Part shown: positions 55,810-62,949 of the stretch, piece by piece
Layout of the letters: each line of letters starts with the position of its first letter
Position numbering within the stretch: the first letter of the stretch is position 1
The notes under the pieces: model-generated
Database searches by the model: none
The model's input: the letters and a program-made list of their open reading frames with translations, nothing else
What the model was told of the DNA's origin: nothing
Position numbers and translations under genes: made by a program
NCBI RefSeq assembly: GCF_000757825.1
Contig: NZ_CP009451.1
Span: forward strand, 1,178,001 to 1,242,000
Direction of reading: 5' to 3'
DNA length: 64,000 bases
Source: Cedecea neteri
GTDB lineage: Bacteria; Pseudomonadota; Gammaproteobacteria; Enterobacterales; Enterobacteriaceae

Positions 55810-57912
55810 TTAGCGAAGGACGGGGCGCGGCGGCAGTAAATAGCTGCGCGATCTCGATGAGTTAACCGGCAGCGAAGATGAGGTCGTCAGCAGCGACTGG
55901 CGGCTACGGCGCCCTTCTCCCCGCGTGCGGTAGGCGATGTAAACTTCTGCCGACTGGCCCGGAGCAAGGTTTCCACCCGGCCACGCGGCCACCGCCAGCA
56001 CGTCGTCGTCGCGGCAGTTGGACTCGTCAAAGCGCTGCGGCTTACCGCTGATATTGCGGATAAGCCCCACGCTTATCTGTACCGAAGAATTGCTGTACCA
56101 CTGGCTGTGGGAGCTGTCGGATGAGAGCCCTGGCCCTACGTTACACAGTTGACCAATCCCCACGCCTTCGCCGCCCGCCTGGAAACCGGTGGGTACTTTA
56201 TCTTCCGCAAGATCACGCATGGCGTTTTCGATATCACCTTTCATCGAGCTGTAGCGCTGGCGGAGCTGCACTTCGTTCATCGCCGAAGAGAGCTGCTGGC
56301 GATCCTGCTCGTCGATGTAGCGCGTCGGGTCTACCTGGTCGCCCACCAGATGAGGCGTAATGATGAACAGGCGCTCACGCTGGGAGGTTTCATGGCTGGT
56401 GTAGGAGAAGAATTTCCCCAGGTAAGGGATATCGCCCAGCAGCGGAATACGGTGGTCGGTGTCGCCGGTTTCACGGGAATGGAAGCCGCCCATCACCAGC
56501 GAACCGTTCTGCTGTACCAGCGCCTGAGTGCTGACCGTGGCGCGCTTAGCCCCGGTTGCCACCCCGTCATCGTTGACCTGCACCTTGCCGTCTTCCACAT
56601 CCACCACCAGCTGCACCGTGCTGGTTGGCCCGTTGCCGATGGCGCGGGGAACAACCTGCAGGCTGGTTCCGGCGGTGACGGGCTCAATGGTCGCCACGCG
56701 CTCGCCGGTGGCGGTAATAAAGGCGGTGTCGCTCATGTCGATCACCGCCGGCTGGTTCTCCAGCGTCAGGATAGAAGGGTTCGCCACGATGGAGGCATTG
56801 CCCTCGCCTTCCATCGCCTGAATCTGGGCAAAGAAACGGCTGTAGTCGGTCACAAACAGCGTGCCCGCCCCTTGCAGCATTGAAGAACCGGCGGTGATAT
56901 TGCCGAACGTGCCGCTGAGATTGCTGGAGAATTTCGAAAACGCGTGGCGATCGACATCAATAATCATGGCGTCGATCTCCACCAATTTTTGCGGGACGTC
57001 GATCTGTGAGATCAGCGCCTGATACTGATCACGGCGCTTAGGATCGTCCCTGACCAGCAGGGCGTTGTTGCGCACGTCGGCGGAAACCAGCGGGTTCATT
57101 TCGCCGTCGTCATCGCCGCCCGCGCCGCGAAGTCGGCTGTCCTGGCCCTGAATCAGCCCGGAGAGAATATTGTCCGACTGTTCCTGGAATGACTTATTCA
57201 GCGTTTCACGGGAAGAGCCTTCACCGCCGGGGACGATCCCCTGCGAAGAGCGGGTGCTTTTCTTGCCCAATAATTCGTTGAGGATGCTGGCCACGCCGGG
57301 CACCAGCAGCGTTTTCTCGCGGTATTTGATTTCGCGATCGGCGACCGAAGCGTACTTAAGCGGGAACGCCATCATCTCTTTGTTCTGCTTTTTGTCTTTG
57401 TCTTTGGCGCTAAAGTCCGCCACCAGCGCGACGTACTCCGGCGGGCCGGTGACAATCACCACGCCATCGTCCGGCAGCTCGCCATAGCCGAACTTGTCTT
57501 CCAGAAGGCCGACGTCTCGCAGCGCCTGTTTGAGATCCGGCGCGGCATCTGCCGAAACGGTGATACGTTTTGAGGTTTCTGCCGACTGCGGGCTGACGAA
57601 CAGCGAGCCGTTGTAAACGAACCACTGGAAGCGGTACTGCAACGCGAGGCGGTCAAGGAAGGCCACGCCGCTGTCGGAACGCAGGCGTCCGTCCACCACG
57701 CTGTCGGGTACATCTCCTAAACGCAGATTCACGCCGTGGCTGCTGGCGAAATCCTGCAAGACGGTGCGCAGCGGCGTGCCCTGGGCAGAGTAAGCGTAGG
57801 CACCATTTTGCCAGTCGGCAGGCGTTTGAGCGCTGACGGCTGCGTTATAGCAACCAGCGGTAGCGGCCAGGGCAAACATGGCTGAGCGAAGTAAACGTGC
57901 GGGCTGATTCAA
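55810..57912 (-). CDS. hrcC: HrcC (SctC), outer-membrane secretin
   Basis: 700 residues. Sec signal (LNQPARLLRSAMFALAATAGCYNAAVSA), N0 and N1 domains (YAYSAQGTPLRTVLQDFASSHGVNLRLGDVPDSVVDGRL, and VVIVTGPPEYVALVADFS), then the N3 domain with an acidic loop (GGDDDGEMNPL) and the secretin barrel (VEIDAMIIDVDRHAFSKFSS, VANPSILTLENQPAVIDMSDTAFI, LGDIPYLGKFFSYTSHETSQRERLFIITPHLV). Start taken as the TTG at 57910-57912 after CAGGAG at nine-base spacing; another TTG 10 codons earlier is possible and no in-frame ATG precedes the signal. Confidence 0.92.
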   Translation of the reverse strand: MNQPARLLRSAMFALAATAGCYNAAVSAQTPADWQNGAYAYSAQGTPLRTVLQDFASSHGVNLRLGDVPDSVVDGRLRSDSGVAFLDRLALQYRFQWFVYNGSLFVSPQSAETSKRITVSADAAPDLKQALRDVGLLEDKFGYGELPDDGVVIVTGPPEYVALVADFSAKDKDKKQNKEMMAFPLKYASVADREIKYREKTLLVPGVASILNELLGKKSTRSSQGIVPGGEGSSRETLNKSFQEQSDNILSGLIQGQDSRLRGAGGDDDGEMNPLVSADVRNNALLVRDDPKRRDQYQALISQIDVPQKLVEIDAMIIDVDRHAFSKFSSNLSGTFGNITAGSSMLQGAGTLFVTDYSRFFAQIQAMEGEGNASIVANPSILTLENQPAVIDMSDTAFITATGERVATIEPVTAGTSLQVVPRAIGNGPTSTVQLVVDVEDGKVQVNDDGVATGAKRATVSTQALVQQNGSLVMGGFHSRETGDTDHRIPLLGDIPYLGKFFSYTSHETSQRERLFIITPHLVGDQVDPTRYIDEQDRQQLSSAMNEVQLRQRYSSMKGDIENAMRDLAEDKVPTGFQAGGEGVGIGQLCNVGPGLSSDSSHSQWYSNSSVQISVGLIRNISGKPQRFDESNCRDDDVLAVAAWPGGNLAPGQSAEVYIAYRTRGEGRRSRQSLLTTSSSLPVNSSRSRSYLLPPRPVLR

Positions 57913-57977
57913 CGACTCATTCTCCTGTAATCGACGGCACAAAGCGGTAGCCGTCAGGGATACAAACTGCGTTAAAC

Positions 57978-58005
57978 AACGGCTTACGGATACAAATAAG
58001 CCGTT
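57978..58005 (-). terminator. Hairpin between hrpF and hrcC, attenuator-like
   Basis: Perfect 9-bp stem AACGGCTTA/TAAGCCGTT with a 10-base loop, starting 11 bases past the hrpF stop, followed on the minus strand by GTTTAACG. A smaller hairpin (GACGGC/GCCGTC, 57933-57955) lies just before hrcC. Occupies the place of hrpG in related clusters. Confidence 0.5.
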
Positions 58006-58015
58006 GACGGCATAA

Positions 58016-58246
58016 CTAGTTGATAGAGTCGATAATCTCCTTGCTCAGGCTATGCTTGAGCGACCCCAGCTGGCTGTCGGTAAAGGTAGCCGCCGCTTCT
58101 TTCATCAGGGCGTTTTTAAATTCCACCATGTCGCCCATGCTCGGCGCGGGCTGTCCGAGGGTGCTCTGCGCCAGTTCGGCAACCGAGTGGTGCAGACGAG
58201 ACAGCTGGCTGTCGAGATTGCGCTGAATATCAAAGGAATTGCTCAT
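58016..58246 (-). CDS. hrpF: HrpF, small type III component
   Basis: 76 residues, helical and hydrophilic (SNSFDIQRNLDSQLSRLHHSVAELAQSTL, then MVEFKNALMKEAAATFTDSQLGSLKHSLSKEIIDSIN), comparable in size and position to HrpF of Erwinia and P. syringae, a small accessory secretion protein of unclear role. AGGAGAAACGT precedes the ATG at 58244-58246. First gene after a perfect hrp box and followed by hrcC, as in the P. syringae hrpC operon. Confidence 0.72.
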   Translation of the reverse strand: MSNSFDIQRNLDSQLSRLHHSVAELAQSTLGQPAPSMGDMVEFKNALMKEAAATFTDSQLGSLKHSLSKEIIDSIN

Positions 58247-58275
58247 ACGTTTCTCCTCGCGTTGAAATCGCATGA

Positions 58276-58303
58276 TAAGTGGCGGTAGAACAGCGGAGGT
58301 TCC
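58276..58303 (-). promoter_or_regulatory. hrp box of the hrpF-hrcC-hrpT operon
   Basis: Minus strand: GGAACC, 15 bases, CCACTTA; full consensus, 30 bases upstream of hrpF. Confidence 0.93.
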
Positions 58304-58332
58304 CGCCGCGGGAAAATTAACTTTGCGGCGGC

Positions 58333-58953
58333 TTAATTAGCGAGGCGCAGCAAATGCTGCTGAAGCGAAGCCCAACTGATGCTGAATTCGCCCTGCGCGG
58401 TTTGCAGCAGCAGAGTTTCTGCCGCCAGCGTATCGTCCACGCAGCGTGCCCAGCCATGCTGGGGATGCGAGGCCAGCCAGCCTGCCAGCGGCGCTTCATA
58501 TTGTGAGGGGTGATAAAGGGTCACGTCCGTGGCGCGGGCGCTTGCGCCCTGAAGCTGGGTCAGCAGCGCCGTCAGCTTTTGCTGCTCGCTCAGGCCGCCA
58601 AACAGTTGCTCAAATGCCGCGCCGATCAACGTCTGAGCCTGGCTGACAACCCCGGCGCTTTGCGTGTCCCGTTCAGCCTGCCATTCGCTAAAAAAGTTTT
58701 CAGCCCGCTGCCAGAAGTCACGTTCTGCTTCTTCAACGCGGGCGATAACCAGCCGTCCGGCCTCTTGCTGAGCTTCAGCGATTATCCCCTCCGCCTGCTG
58801 CCGGGCTTCCACCAGTAAGTCTTCGCTTCTCAGGGTTGCCAGCGCCACCAGACTCTGCGCCTGCTGCTGCTCCAGCAAAACAGACTGCGGGAGCAGAACG
58901 CCTTCGATGACCTGCGCGTCATCCTCTAAGGCAACTTTACGGCCAATCCACAT
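58333..58953 (-). CDS. hrpE: HrpE (SctL), ATPase regulator/stator
   Basis: 206 residues, FliH/SctL type. Long helical N-terminal half (LLEQQQAQSLVALATLRSEDLLVEARQQAEGIIAEAQQEAGRLVIARVEEAERDFWQRAENFFSEWQAE) and a C-terminal domain that binds HrcN (ATDVTLYHPSQYEAPLAGWL, FSISWASLQQHLLRLA). Three bases after hrpD; last gene of the hrpA operon, ending just before the hrpF promoter. Confidence 0.82.
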   Translation of the reverse strand: MWIGRKVALEDDAQVIEGVLLPQSVLLEQQQAQSLVALATLRSEDLLVEARQQAEGIIAEAQQEAGRLVIARVEEAERDFWQRAENFFSEWQAERDTQSAGVVSQAQTLIGAAFEQLFGGLSEQQKLTALLTQLQGASARATDVTLYHPSQYEAPLAGWLASHPQHGWARCVDDTLAAETLLLQTAQGEFSISWASLQQHLLRLAN

Positions 58954-58956
58954 GCT

Positions 58957-59574
58957 TTATTGCTCCCGTGAAGAATCGTGCAATGCCCTCGCCTGCCGCT
59001 GCTGAACCTGCCAGAGCGCGCCGTCCCATAGCGCCTGCAGCCGGTTTAGCGGCGGCGTGGGGTCGTTCAGAAACGCCGCCTCACAAAGCTCAACGGCTGA
59101 CTGAGGAAAACTGAATCGCAGCCGCTGCCAGGCCGCAGGCGTGAAAAGCGGGCGAAGCAGACAGAGCACCGCGACATTGTATTCGCCGCTGAAACAGAGG
59201 CTTGAGGGCAGCCAGACGCCGGGGCGCAGGCCGCGCATAAGCCGCTCACACCAGATGCGCTGCGGCTCGTCAAGCTGCCCTGCTCCGCTGCCCCGCTGGC
59301 AAACTTCCGCCACCAGCGCAAAGAGGATCTCGCGCTGAGACGGTTCAAAAGAAGCCAGCGTGAGCAGCCGGGCATCGGGGTTGTCCGGCAGGCAATCTTC
59401 CAGCGCCAGCATGGCGGACAAGGCCTGCGGCGATTGGCGCATCAGGCTCTGGCGTCGCGCTTCGTCCAGCCTGAACCAGGGCAGCCCGAACCAGCTGGCA
59501 TCGGCCTGCTGCCAGAACCCGGCCTGCCACCAGCGAAGCCAGCCCGCCGCCAGCGCGTTATCCCGCTGAATCAC
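58957..59574 (-). CDS. hrpD: HrpD (SctK), sorting-platform protein
   Basis: 205 residues, tryptophan-rich and without recognisable catalytic motif (LAAGWLRWWQAGFWQQADASWFGLPWFRLDEARRQSLMRQ), as SctK proteins are. The C-terminal PLLNRLQALWDGALWQVQ-like part fits the family. Assigned mainly by position between hrcJ and hrpE. It links the sorting platform to the inner-membrane ring. Confidence 0.72.
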   Translation of the reverse strand: MIQRDNALAAGWLRWWQAGFWQQADASWFGLPWFRLDEARRQSLMRQSPQALSAMLALEDCLPDNPDARLLTLASFEPSQREILFALVAEVCQRGSGAGQLDEPQRIWCERLMRGLRPGVWLPSSLCFSGEYNVAVLCLLRPLFTPAAWQRLRFSFPQSAVELCEAAFLNDPTPPLNRLQALWDGALWQVQQRQARALHDSSREQ

Positions 59575-59580
59575 CGCCCG

Positions 59581-60381
59581 TTACCGCCGCTCTGAAGGCA
59601 CAACGGCCAGTTCGGTCGTAGCCGTATTTTTGCCACGCTTCATCGCCTTTAATTTCGGCACCAGCATAAAGATGCCGCCTAACAGCAACAGCAGGCCGAT
59701 CAGTGAGAAGAACAGCGCTCTGACCGTGGCATATTGCGAAAGCGTCAGTTGGAAAGGCCCTAAGGTCACCAGTTCGACGCGGTCGTGATAGACCGCTGCG
59801 GGCACAAACACCACGGACAGCGCGCCGTCGTTTTTGCCCGAAAGCCCCGGAATACTCGCCGCCACCAGCCGGCGGATCCTCGGCTCAATGCTGTCGGGGT
59901 CCATGTCCGGGGTATACTTAATGAAGACCGAAGCCGACGCGGGCTGGACCGGCTCGCCGGGCGCGACGCGTTCAGGCAGCACGACGTTCACCCTCGCCAC
60001 CACAACGCCGTCAATTTGCGAAAGCGTGGACTCCAGCTCCTGGGAAAGCGCATAGATATAGCGGGCGCGTTCCTCCAGCGGGCTGGAAATAATGCCGTTT
60101 TTCTGGAAAACCTCGCCGAGGTTAGTCCGCGCCTTATGCGGTAAACCGTTGGCGTTGAGAATGCGAACGGAACGTTCGATGTTGTCCTGGGCCACCAGCA
60201 CGGTCACCCCGGTTTTATCAATTTGCTTGTCGGCTTCAATCTTGTATTTCGAGAGTTCGGAAATGATGTCATTGGCATCGTTTTCGGTCAGGCCGGTATT
60301 CAGGATGACCTGTGAGTCGCAGCCTGCCAGCAGCAGGACCAGCAGCCAGGGCTGCAGGATTTTTCGCCAGCGTCGTTGCAT
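59581..60381 (-). CDS. hrcJ: HrcJ (SctJ), inner-membrane ring lipoprotein
   Basis: 266 residues. Lipobox LLLAGC with cysteine 21, two periplasmic ring-building domains (VILNTGLTENDANDIISELSKYKIEADKQIDKTGVTVLV, and QELESTLSQIDGVVVARVNVVLPERV) and a C-terminal membrane segment (ALFFSLIGLLLLLGGIFMLVPKL). Forms the 24-fold inner ring with HrpQ. Six bases after hrpB. Confidence 0.94.
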   Translation of the reverse strand: MQRRWRKILQPWLLVLLLAGCDSQVILNTGLTENDANDIISELSKYKIEADKQIDKTGVTVLVAQDNIERSVRILNANGLPHKARTNLGEVFQKNGIISSPLEERARYIYALSQELESTLSQIDGVVVARVNVVLPERVAPGEPVQPASASVFIKYTPDMDPDSIEPRIRRLVAASIPGLSGKNDGALSVVFVPAAVYHDRVELVTLGPFQLTLSQYATVRALFFSLIGLLLLLGGIFMLVPKLKAMKRGKNTATTELAVVPSERR

Positions 60382-60387
60382 GGTGGA

Positions 60388-60801
60388 TTACTGCAGGTTG
60401 GTCAGTTTATCGAGCCCCGAAATGCTCTTCGAGACGATTTTGGCGTTCATCATGCTCTCCAGGTAATAGTTCGAGAGCTGGTCGTCCACCTGGTTGAGCA
60501 CCAGCGGATCGGTGGAGCGCGCGGCCTTACGCAGCACGTTATTCATCTGCTTCTGGTCACCCTCCATTTGCTTAAACATGCCGGAAGCTTTTTCAAACAT
60601 CGCGGCAGGTTTCCCGCCAATTCCGCCCATCACAGAAACGGCTTCAGGCTGCTCAAGCGCGGCAGAAAAGAAAGCGGCATCGCTTTGGTTCGCGACATTG
60701 TTGCCGAACGGGATGGACGACTGAGTGGCCGGGTTGGATGCAACGCCCGGAGACTCGGGTTCTGGCAAAGGCATACCTGTCGCAGGATTAAGAATGTGCA
60801 T
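60388..60801 (-). CDS. hrpB: HrpB (SctI), inner rod/adaptor protein
   Basis: 137 residues. The C-terminal helices VLRKAARSTDPLVLNQVDDQLSNYYLESMMNAKIVSKSISGLDKLTNLQ are the conserved SctI part that connects basal body and pilus. Start taken at the ATG at 60799-60801. An in-frame ATG at 60867 overlaps the hrpA stop, but using it would put the intervening hairpin inside the coding region and make the protein longer than its relatives. Confidence 0.82.
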   Translation of the reverse strand: MHILNPATGMPLPEPESPGVASNPATQSSIPFGNNVANQSDAAFFSAALEQPEAVSVMGGIGGKPAAMFEKASGMFKQMEGDQKQMNNVLRKAARSTDPLVLNQVDDQLSNYYLESMMNAKIVSKSISGLDKLTNLQ

Positions 60802-60819
60802 ATGAGAGATTCCGCCAGC

Positions 60820-60859
60820 AGAAAAAGAGATCAGGGATTCACGCTGCGGCGAATCCCTG
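60820..60859 (-). terminator. Attenuator hairpin between hrpA and hrpB
   Basis: Minus strand: CAGGGATTC, ten bases, GAATCCCTG, then ATCTCTTTTTC. A perfect 9-bp stem with T-rich tail just after the pilin gene; partial termination would give the high pilin excess that the pilus needs. Confidence 0.72.
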
Positions 60860-60866
60860 ATGAGCA

Positions 60867-61076
60867 TTAGAAGGAAATTTTGTTCTGCGCCAGAGAACTG
60901 ATCATGGTGGTGGCGGAGTTCTGGTAGCCGGACACGTAGGCGTTCTTACGGTCACGTTCAGCTTTGTCCAGAGAATCCTGCATCGATTTGTTTTCGATAG
61001 AGTCCATCTGAGACTGGAAGCTATCTGCCAGGCTGCCGCTTGCGCCTGCGTTGTTACCGGTATTGACTGATGGCAT
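60867..61076 (-). CDS. hrpA: HrpA, Hrp pilin
   Basis: 69 residues, no cysteine or signal peptide: variable Ser/Gly/Asn-rich N-terminus (MPSVNTGNNAGASGSLADSF), then a helical C-terminal half (SIENKSMQDSLDKAERDRKNAYVSGYQNSATTMISSLAQNKISF). Length is like Erwinia HrpA and much shorter than P. syringae HrpA (about 110). It is the major subunit of the secretion pilus. AGGAGTAAACATC precedes the ATG. First gene of the operon with hrpB, hrcJ, hrpD and hrpE. Confidence 0.86.
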   Translation of the reverse strand: MPSVNTGNNAGASGSLADSFQSQMDSIENKSMQDSLDKAERDRKNAYVSGYQNSATTMISSLAQNKISF

Positions 61077-61126
61077 GATGTTTACTCCTCGTTAATTAAA
61101 CAGCAAATGTTGTGTCATTCACGGAT

Positions 61127-61154
61127 TAAGTGGCGCGGCGTAAACGGCAGTTCC
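61127..61154 (-). promoter_or_regulatory. hrp box of the hrpA operon (one mismatch)
   Basis: Minus strand: GGAACT, 15 bases, CCACTTA, against GGAACC. It lies 51 bases upstream of hrpA, only 16 bases after the hrpS stop. Confidence 0.82.
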
Positions 61155-61170
61155 AAAAAAAACGAAAAAA

Positions 61171-62145
61171 TTAATTTTCCTTCTCTGTCAGAGACTTAAT
61201 ACGTTGATAAAGCGTCCTTCTTGGGATACCTAATTCATCTGCCGCGCTGACCACCCGATTTTCATGCCGTGAAAGGCAGTCTTCTATCAGGCTATATTCA
61301 ATCCGCCGCAGCCTTTCACGCAGCCGCACGGAACGCATCTCCGGGTGCACAACCTGCCCCAGCGCCGGCAGCCCCAGCACAAACCTTTCGGCAGCGCCCT
61401 TCAGCTCACGAATATTCCCCGGCCAGCGGTGCATCAACAGCGCTTCACTCAGATTTTGCTGCATCGGCGGCAGCGCGCGGTTCAGCCGAATCGCCGACTC
61501 CTGTGCAAAACGGCGGAACAGAGGAATAATGCATTCCACTCGCTCCCGCAGCGCCGGGAGGGAAATTTTTATCGTCGTCAGGCGAAAGAAGAGATCCTGG
61601 CGAAACAGCTTTTGCTCCATCAGCTGGGCCAGAGGCTTCTGCGAGGCCACGATCACCCGCAGATTGAGCGAAATCGACTGCGTGCTGCCCAGCCGGCCAA
61701 CGGTTCGGGTTTCTAACACCCGGAGCAGCTTGGCCTGCAGGCTCAGCGACATGCTGTCAATTTCATCCAGAAACAGTACGCCATTGTTGGCGCTTTCAAT
61801 GTACCCGGCACGAGAATGGGTGGCACCGGTGTAGGCCCCGGCCGTCACGCCAAACAGTTCGCTTTCAGCCAGCGTTTCGGGAATGGCCGCGCAGTTAATC
61901 GGCACAAAGGCGCCCCGACAGCCGGAATGTTCGTAGATACGGCGGGCAAAGGTGTCTTTCCCGGTGCCCGTTTCGCCTTCCAGCACCAAATCAACCTTTA
62001 GAGGGGCTAACGTTTGCAGCCAGATATCCAGCCCGTCGTGCACGTTTTCAGAAGGGGGCAACGCCGCTGCCGACCGTGGCATATTCAAGTCGATATCGAC
62101 AGGTATATGCTTTATCTCCCAATGATTCGAACTGTTTTCTTTCAT
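61171..62145 (-). CDS. hrpS: HrpS, sigma-54 enhancer-binding activator without receiver domain
   Basis: 324 residues. AAA+ domain with Walker A GETGTGKD (57-64), sigma-54 contact loop GAYTGA (103-108, a conservative variant of GAFTGA), Walker B VLFLDEID and a C-terminal Fis-type helix-turn-helix (NRVVSAADELGIPRRTLYQRIKSL). Activates the hrpL sigma-54 promoter. GGGGATTT precedes the ATG at 62143-62145; a GTG 16 codons earlier is possible. No terminator separates it from hrpA, so read-through is likely. There is one gene, not an hrpR/hrpS pair. Confidence 0.93.
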   Translation of the reverse strand: MKENSSNHWEIKHIPVDIDLNMPRSAAALPPSENVHDGLDIWLQTLAPLKVDLVLEGETGTGKDTFARRIYEHSGCRGAFVPINCAAIPETLAESELFGVTAGAYTGATHSRAGYIESANNGVLFLDEIDSMSLSLQAKLLRVLETRTVGRLGSTQSISLNLRVIVASQKPLAQLMEQKLFRQDLFFRLTTIKISLPALRERVECIIPLFRRFAQESAIRLNRALPPMQQNLSEALLMHRWPGNIRELKGAAERFVLGLPALGQVVHPEMRSVRLRERLRRIEYSLIEDCLSRHENRVVSAADELGIPRRTLYQRIKSLTEKEN

Positions 62146-62347
62146 AAATCCCCCGCTGCCTGGCTTATTCAAGGTCTGGCGTATGAGTCCCACTTATGAA
62201 CCATAAACGTGAACCATAAAATGATTGCTGCCTGCTGCCGTGAGTCACCTGGGCAGCCCGCTGAATTAATGAGTTTTGTTTATGAGAAGCAGCGATAACC
62301 TATCACCGAGTCGAAGATTCACAATCAGGCAAAATTTTAGCGGCCTG

Positions 62348-62361
62348 TAGGAATATCCCTA
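62348..62361 (-). promoter_or_regulatory. Near-palindrome upstream of hrpS, candidate HrpY or RcsB site
   Basis: TAGGAATATCCCTA, six of seven base pairs symmetric, extended to TGTAGG...CCTACA. About 200 bases upstream of the hrpS start. NarL-family regulators such as HrpY and RcsB bind sites of this shape. Assignment is inference. Confidence 0.45.
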
Positions 62362-62379
62362 CACTGGAATACGGAATTA

Positions 62380-62863
62380 ACTGTTCCGATGTCTGGATGG
62401 CAGGCTATTTTTTGCGTCACATAATTATCGGGAGGCAATGCTTACTGAGGTTAATTCCGTGAGCCACGCTGAAAAAAAATGTGGATTTTACAAGGTGTAT
62501 CCAAATGTATTAAAAAGAATCAAAAGTTATCAGATAAAATTTAACTCAATGATTTTTATGTATAAATTTATTAAAAACAGAAAAAACATTGTTTATTACT
62601 CACCGGCAGAGGAAAAAATGAAGTTTTTTCTGACAGGTGCAAATTGTGAGACGGATCCTCCGACAGGATTTCCTCACAATCGGCCAGAGCAATAATATAT
62701 ATTTACTATTATTTACAATAAGAACCCACAACAGACACACCTATTTCTTTTTGAAATATATTTCACTTTTAGTATTTATGTTTAATTGGGAACATTCCTG
62801 GTCGTATTTGCTGCCATTAATCACGCCAATTTGGCCTGTCAAAGAAATAAACTGCTTTGTAAC
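62380..62863. other. AT-rich non-coding stretch between hrpS and the harpin-transglycosylase gene
   Basis: Visibly much richer in A+T than the rest of the window. Two short plus-strand frames (62438-62695, 62637-62909) have no recognisable similarity. One compound hairpin lies at 62643-62680. No tRNA, integrase or IS end was seen. Confidence 0.5.
62643..62680. other. Compound hairpin in the AT-rich region
   Basis: Outer arms ATTGTGAG/CTCACAAT (8 bp, perfect) enclose inner arms ATCCT/AGGAT with a five-base loop. No T-tract follows. Function unknown. Confidence 0.4.
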
Positions 62864-62902
62864 TAAAAAAAGCAACCGCCTCTTATCGAAGAAACGGCCG
62901 CT
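62864..62902 (-). terminator. Terminator of the harpin-transglycosylase gene
   Basis: Minus strand: GCGGCCGTTTCTT, CGAT, AAGAGGCGGTTGC: a 13-bp stem counting four G-U pairs, followed by TTTTTTT. 48 bases past the stop codon. Confidence 0.8.
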
Positions 62903-62949
62903 AAATTAGGCCTTTTTGTAAAGAAGAGAGCAAAAATAAACGCCCGCTA

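Noticed and set aside
60802..60867. N-terminal extension of hrpB to the ATG overlapping the hrpA stop
   Set aside because: The segment is occupied by a perfect hairpin with a T-rich tail, and the shorter protein fits the family length better.
62438..62695. 85-codon frame in the AT-rich region
   Set aside because: Poorly spaced start signal, lysine/isoleucine-rich content that follows from base composition, and no recognisable motif.
62637..62909. 90-codon frame before the harpin-transglycosylase gene
   Set aside because: Overlaps the compound hairpin and the convergent terminator; no similarity.
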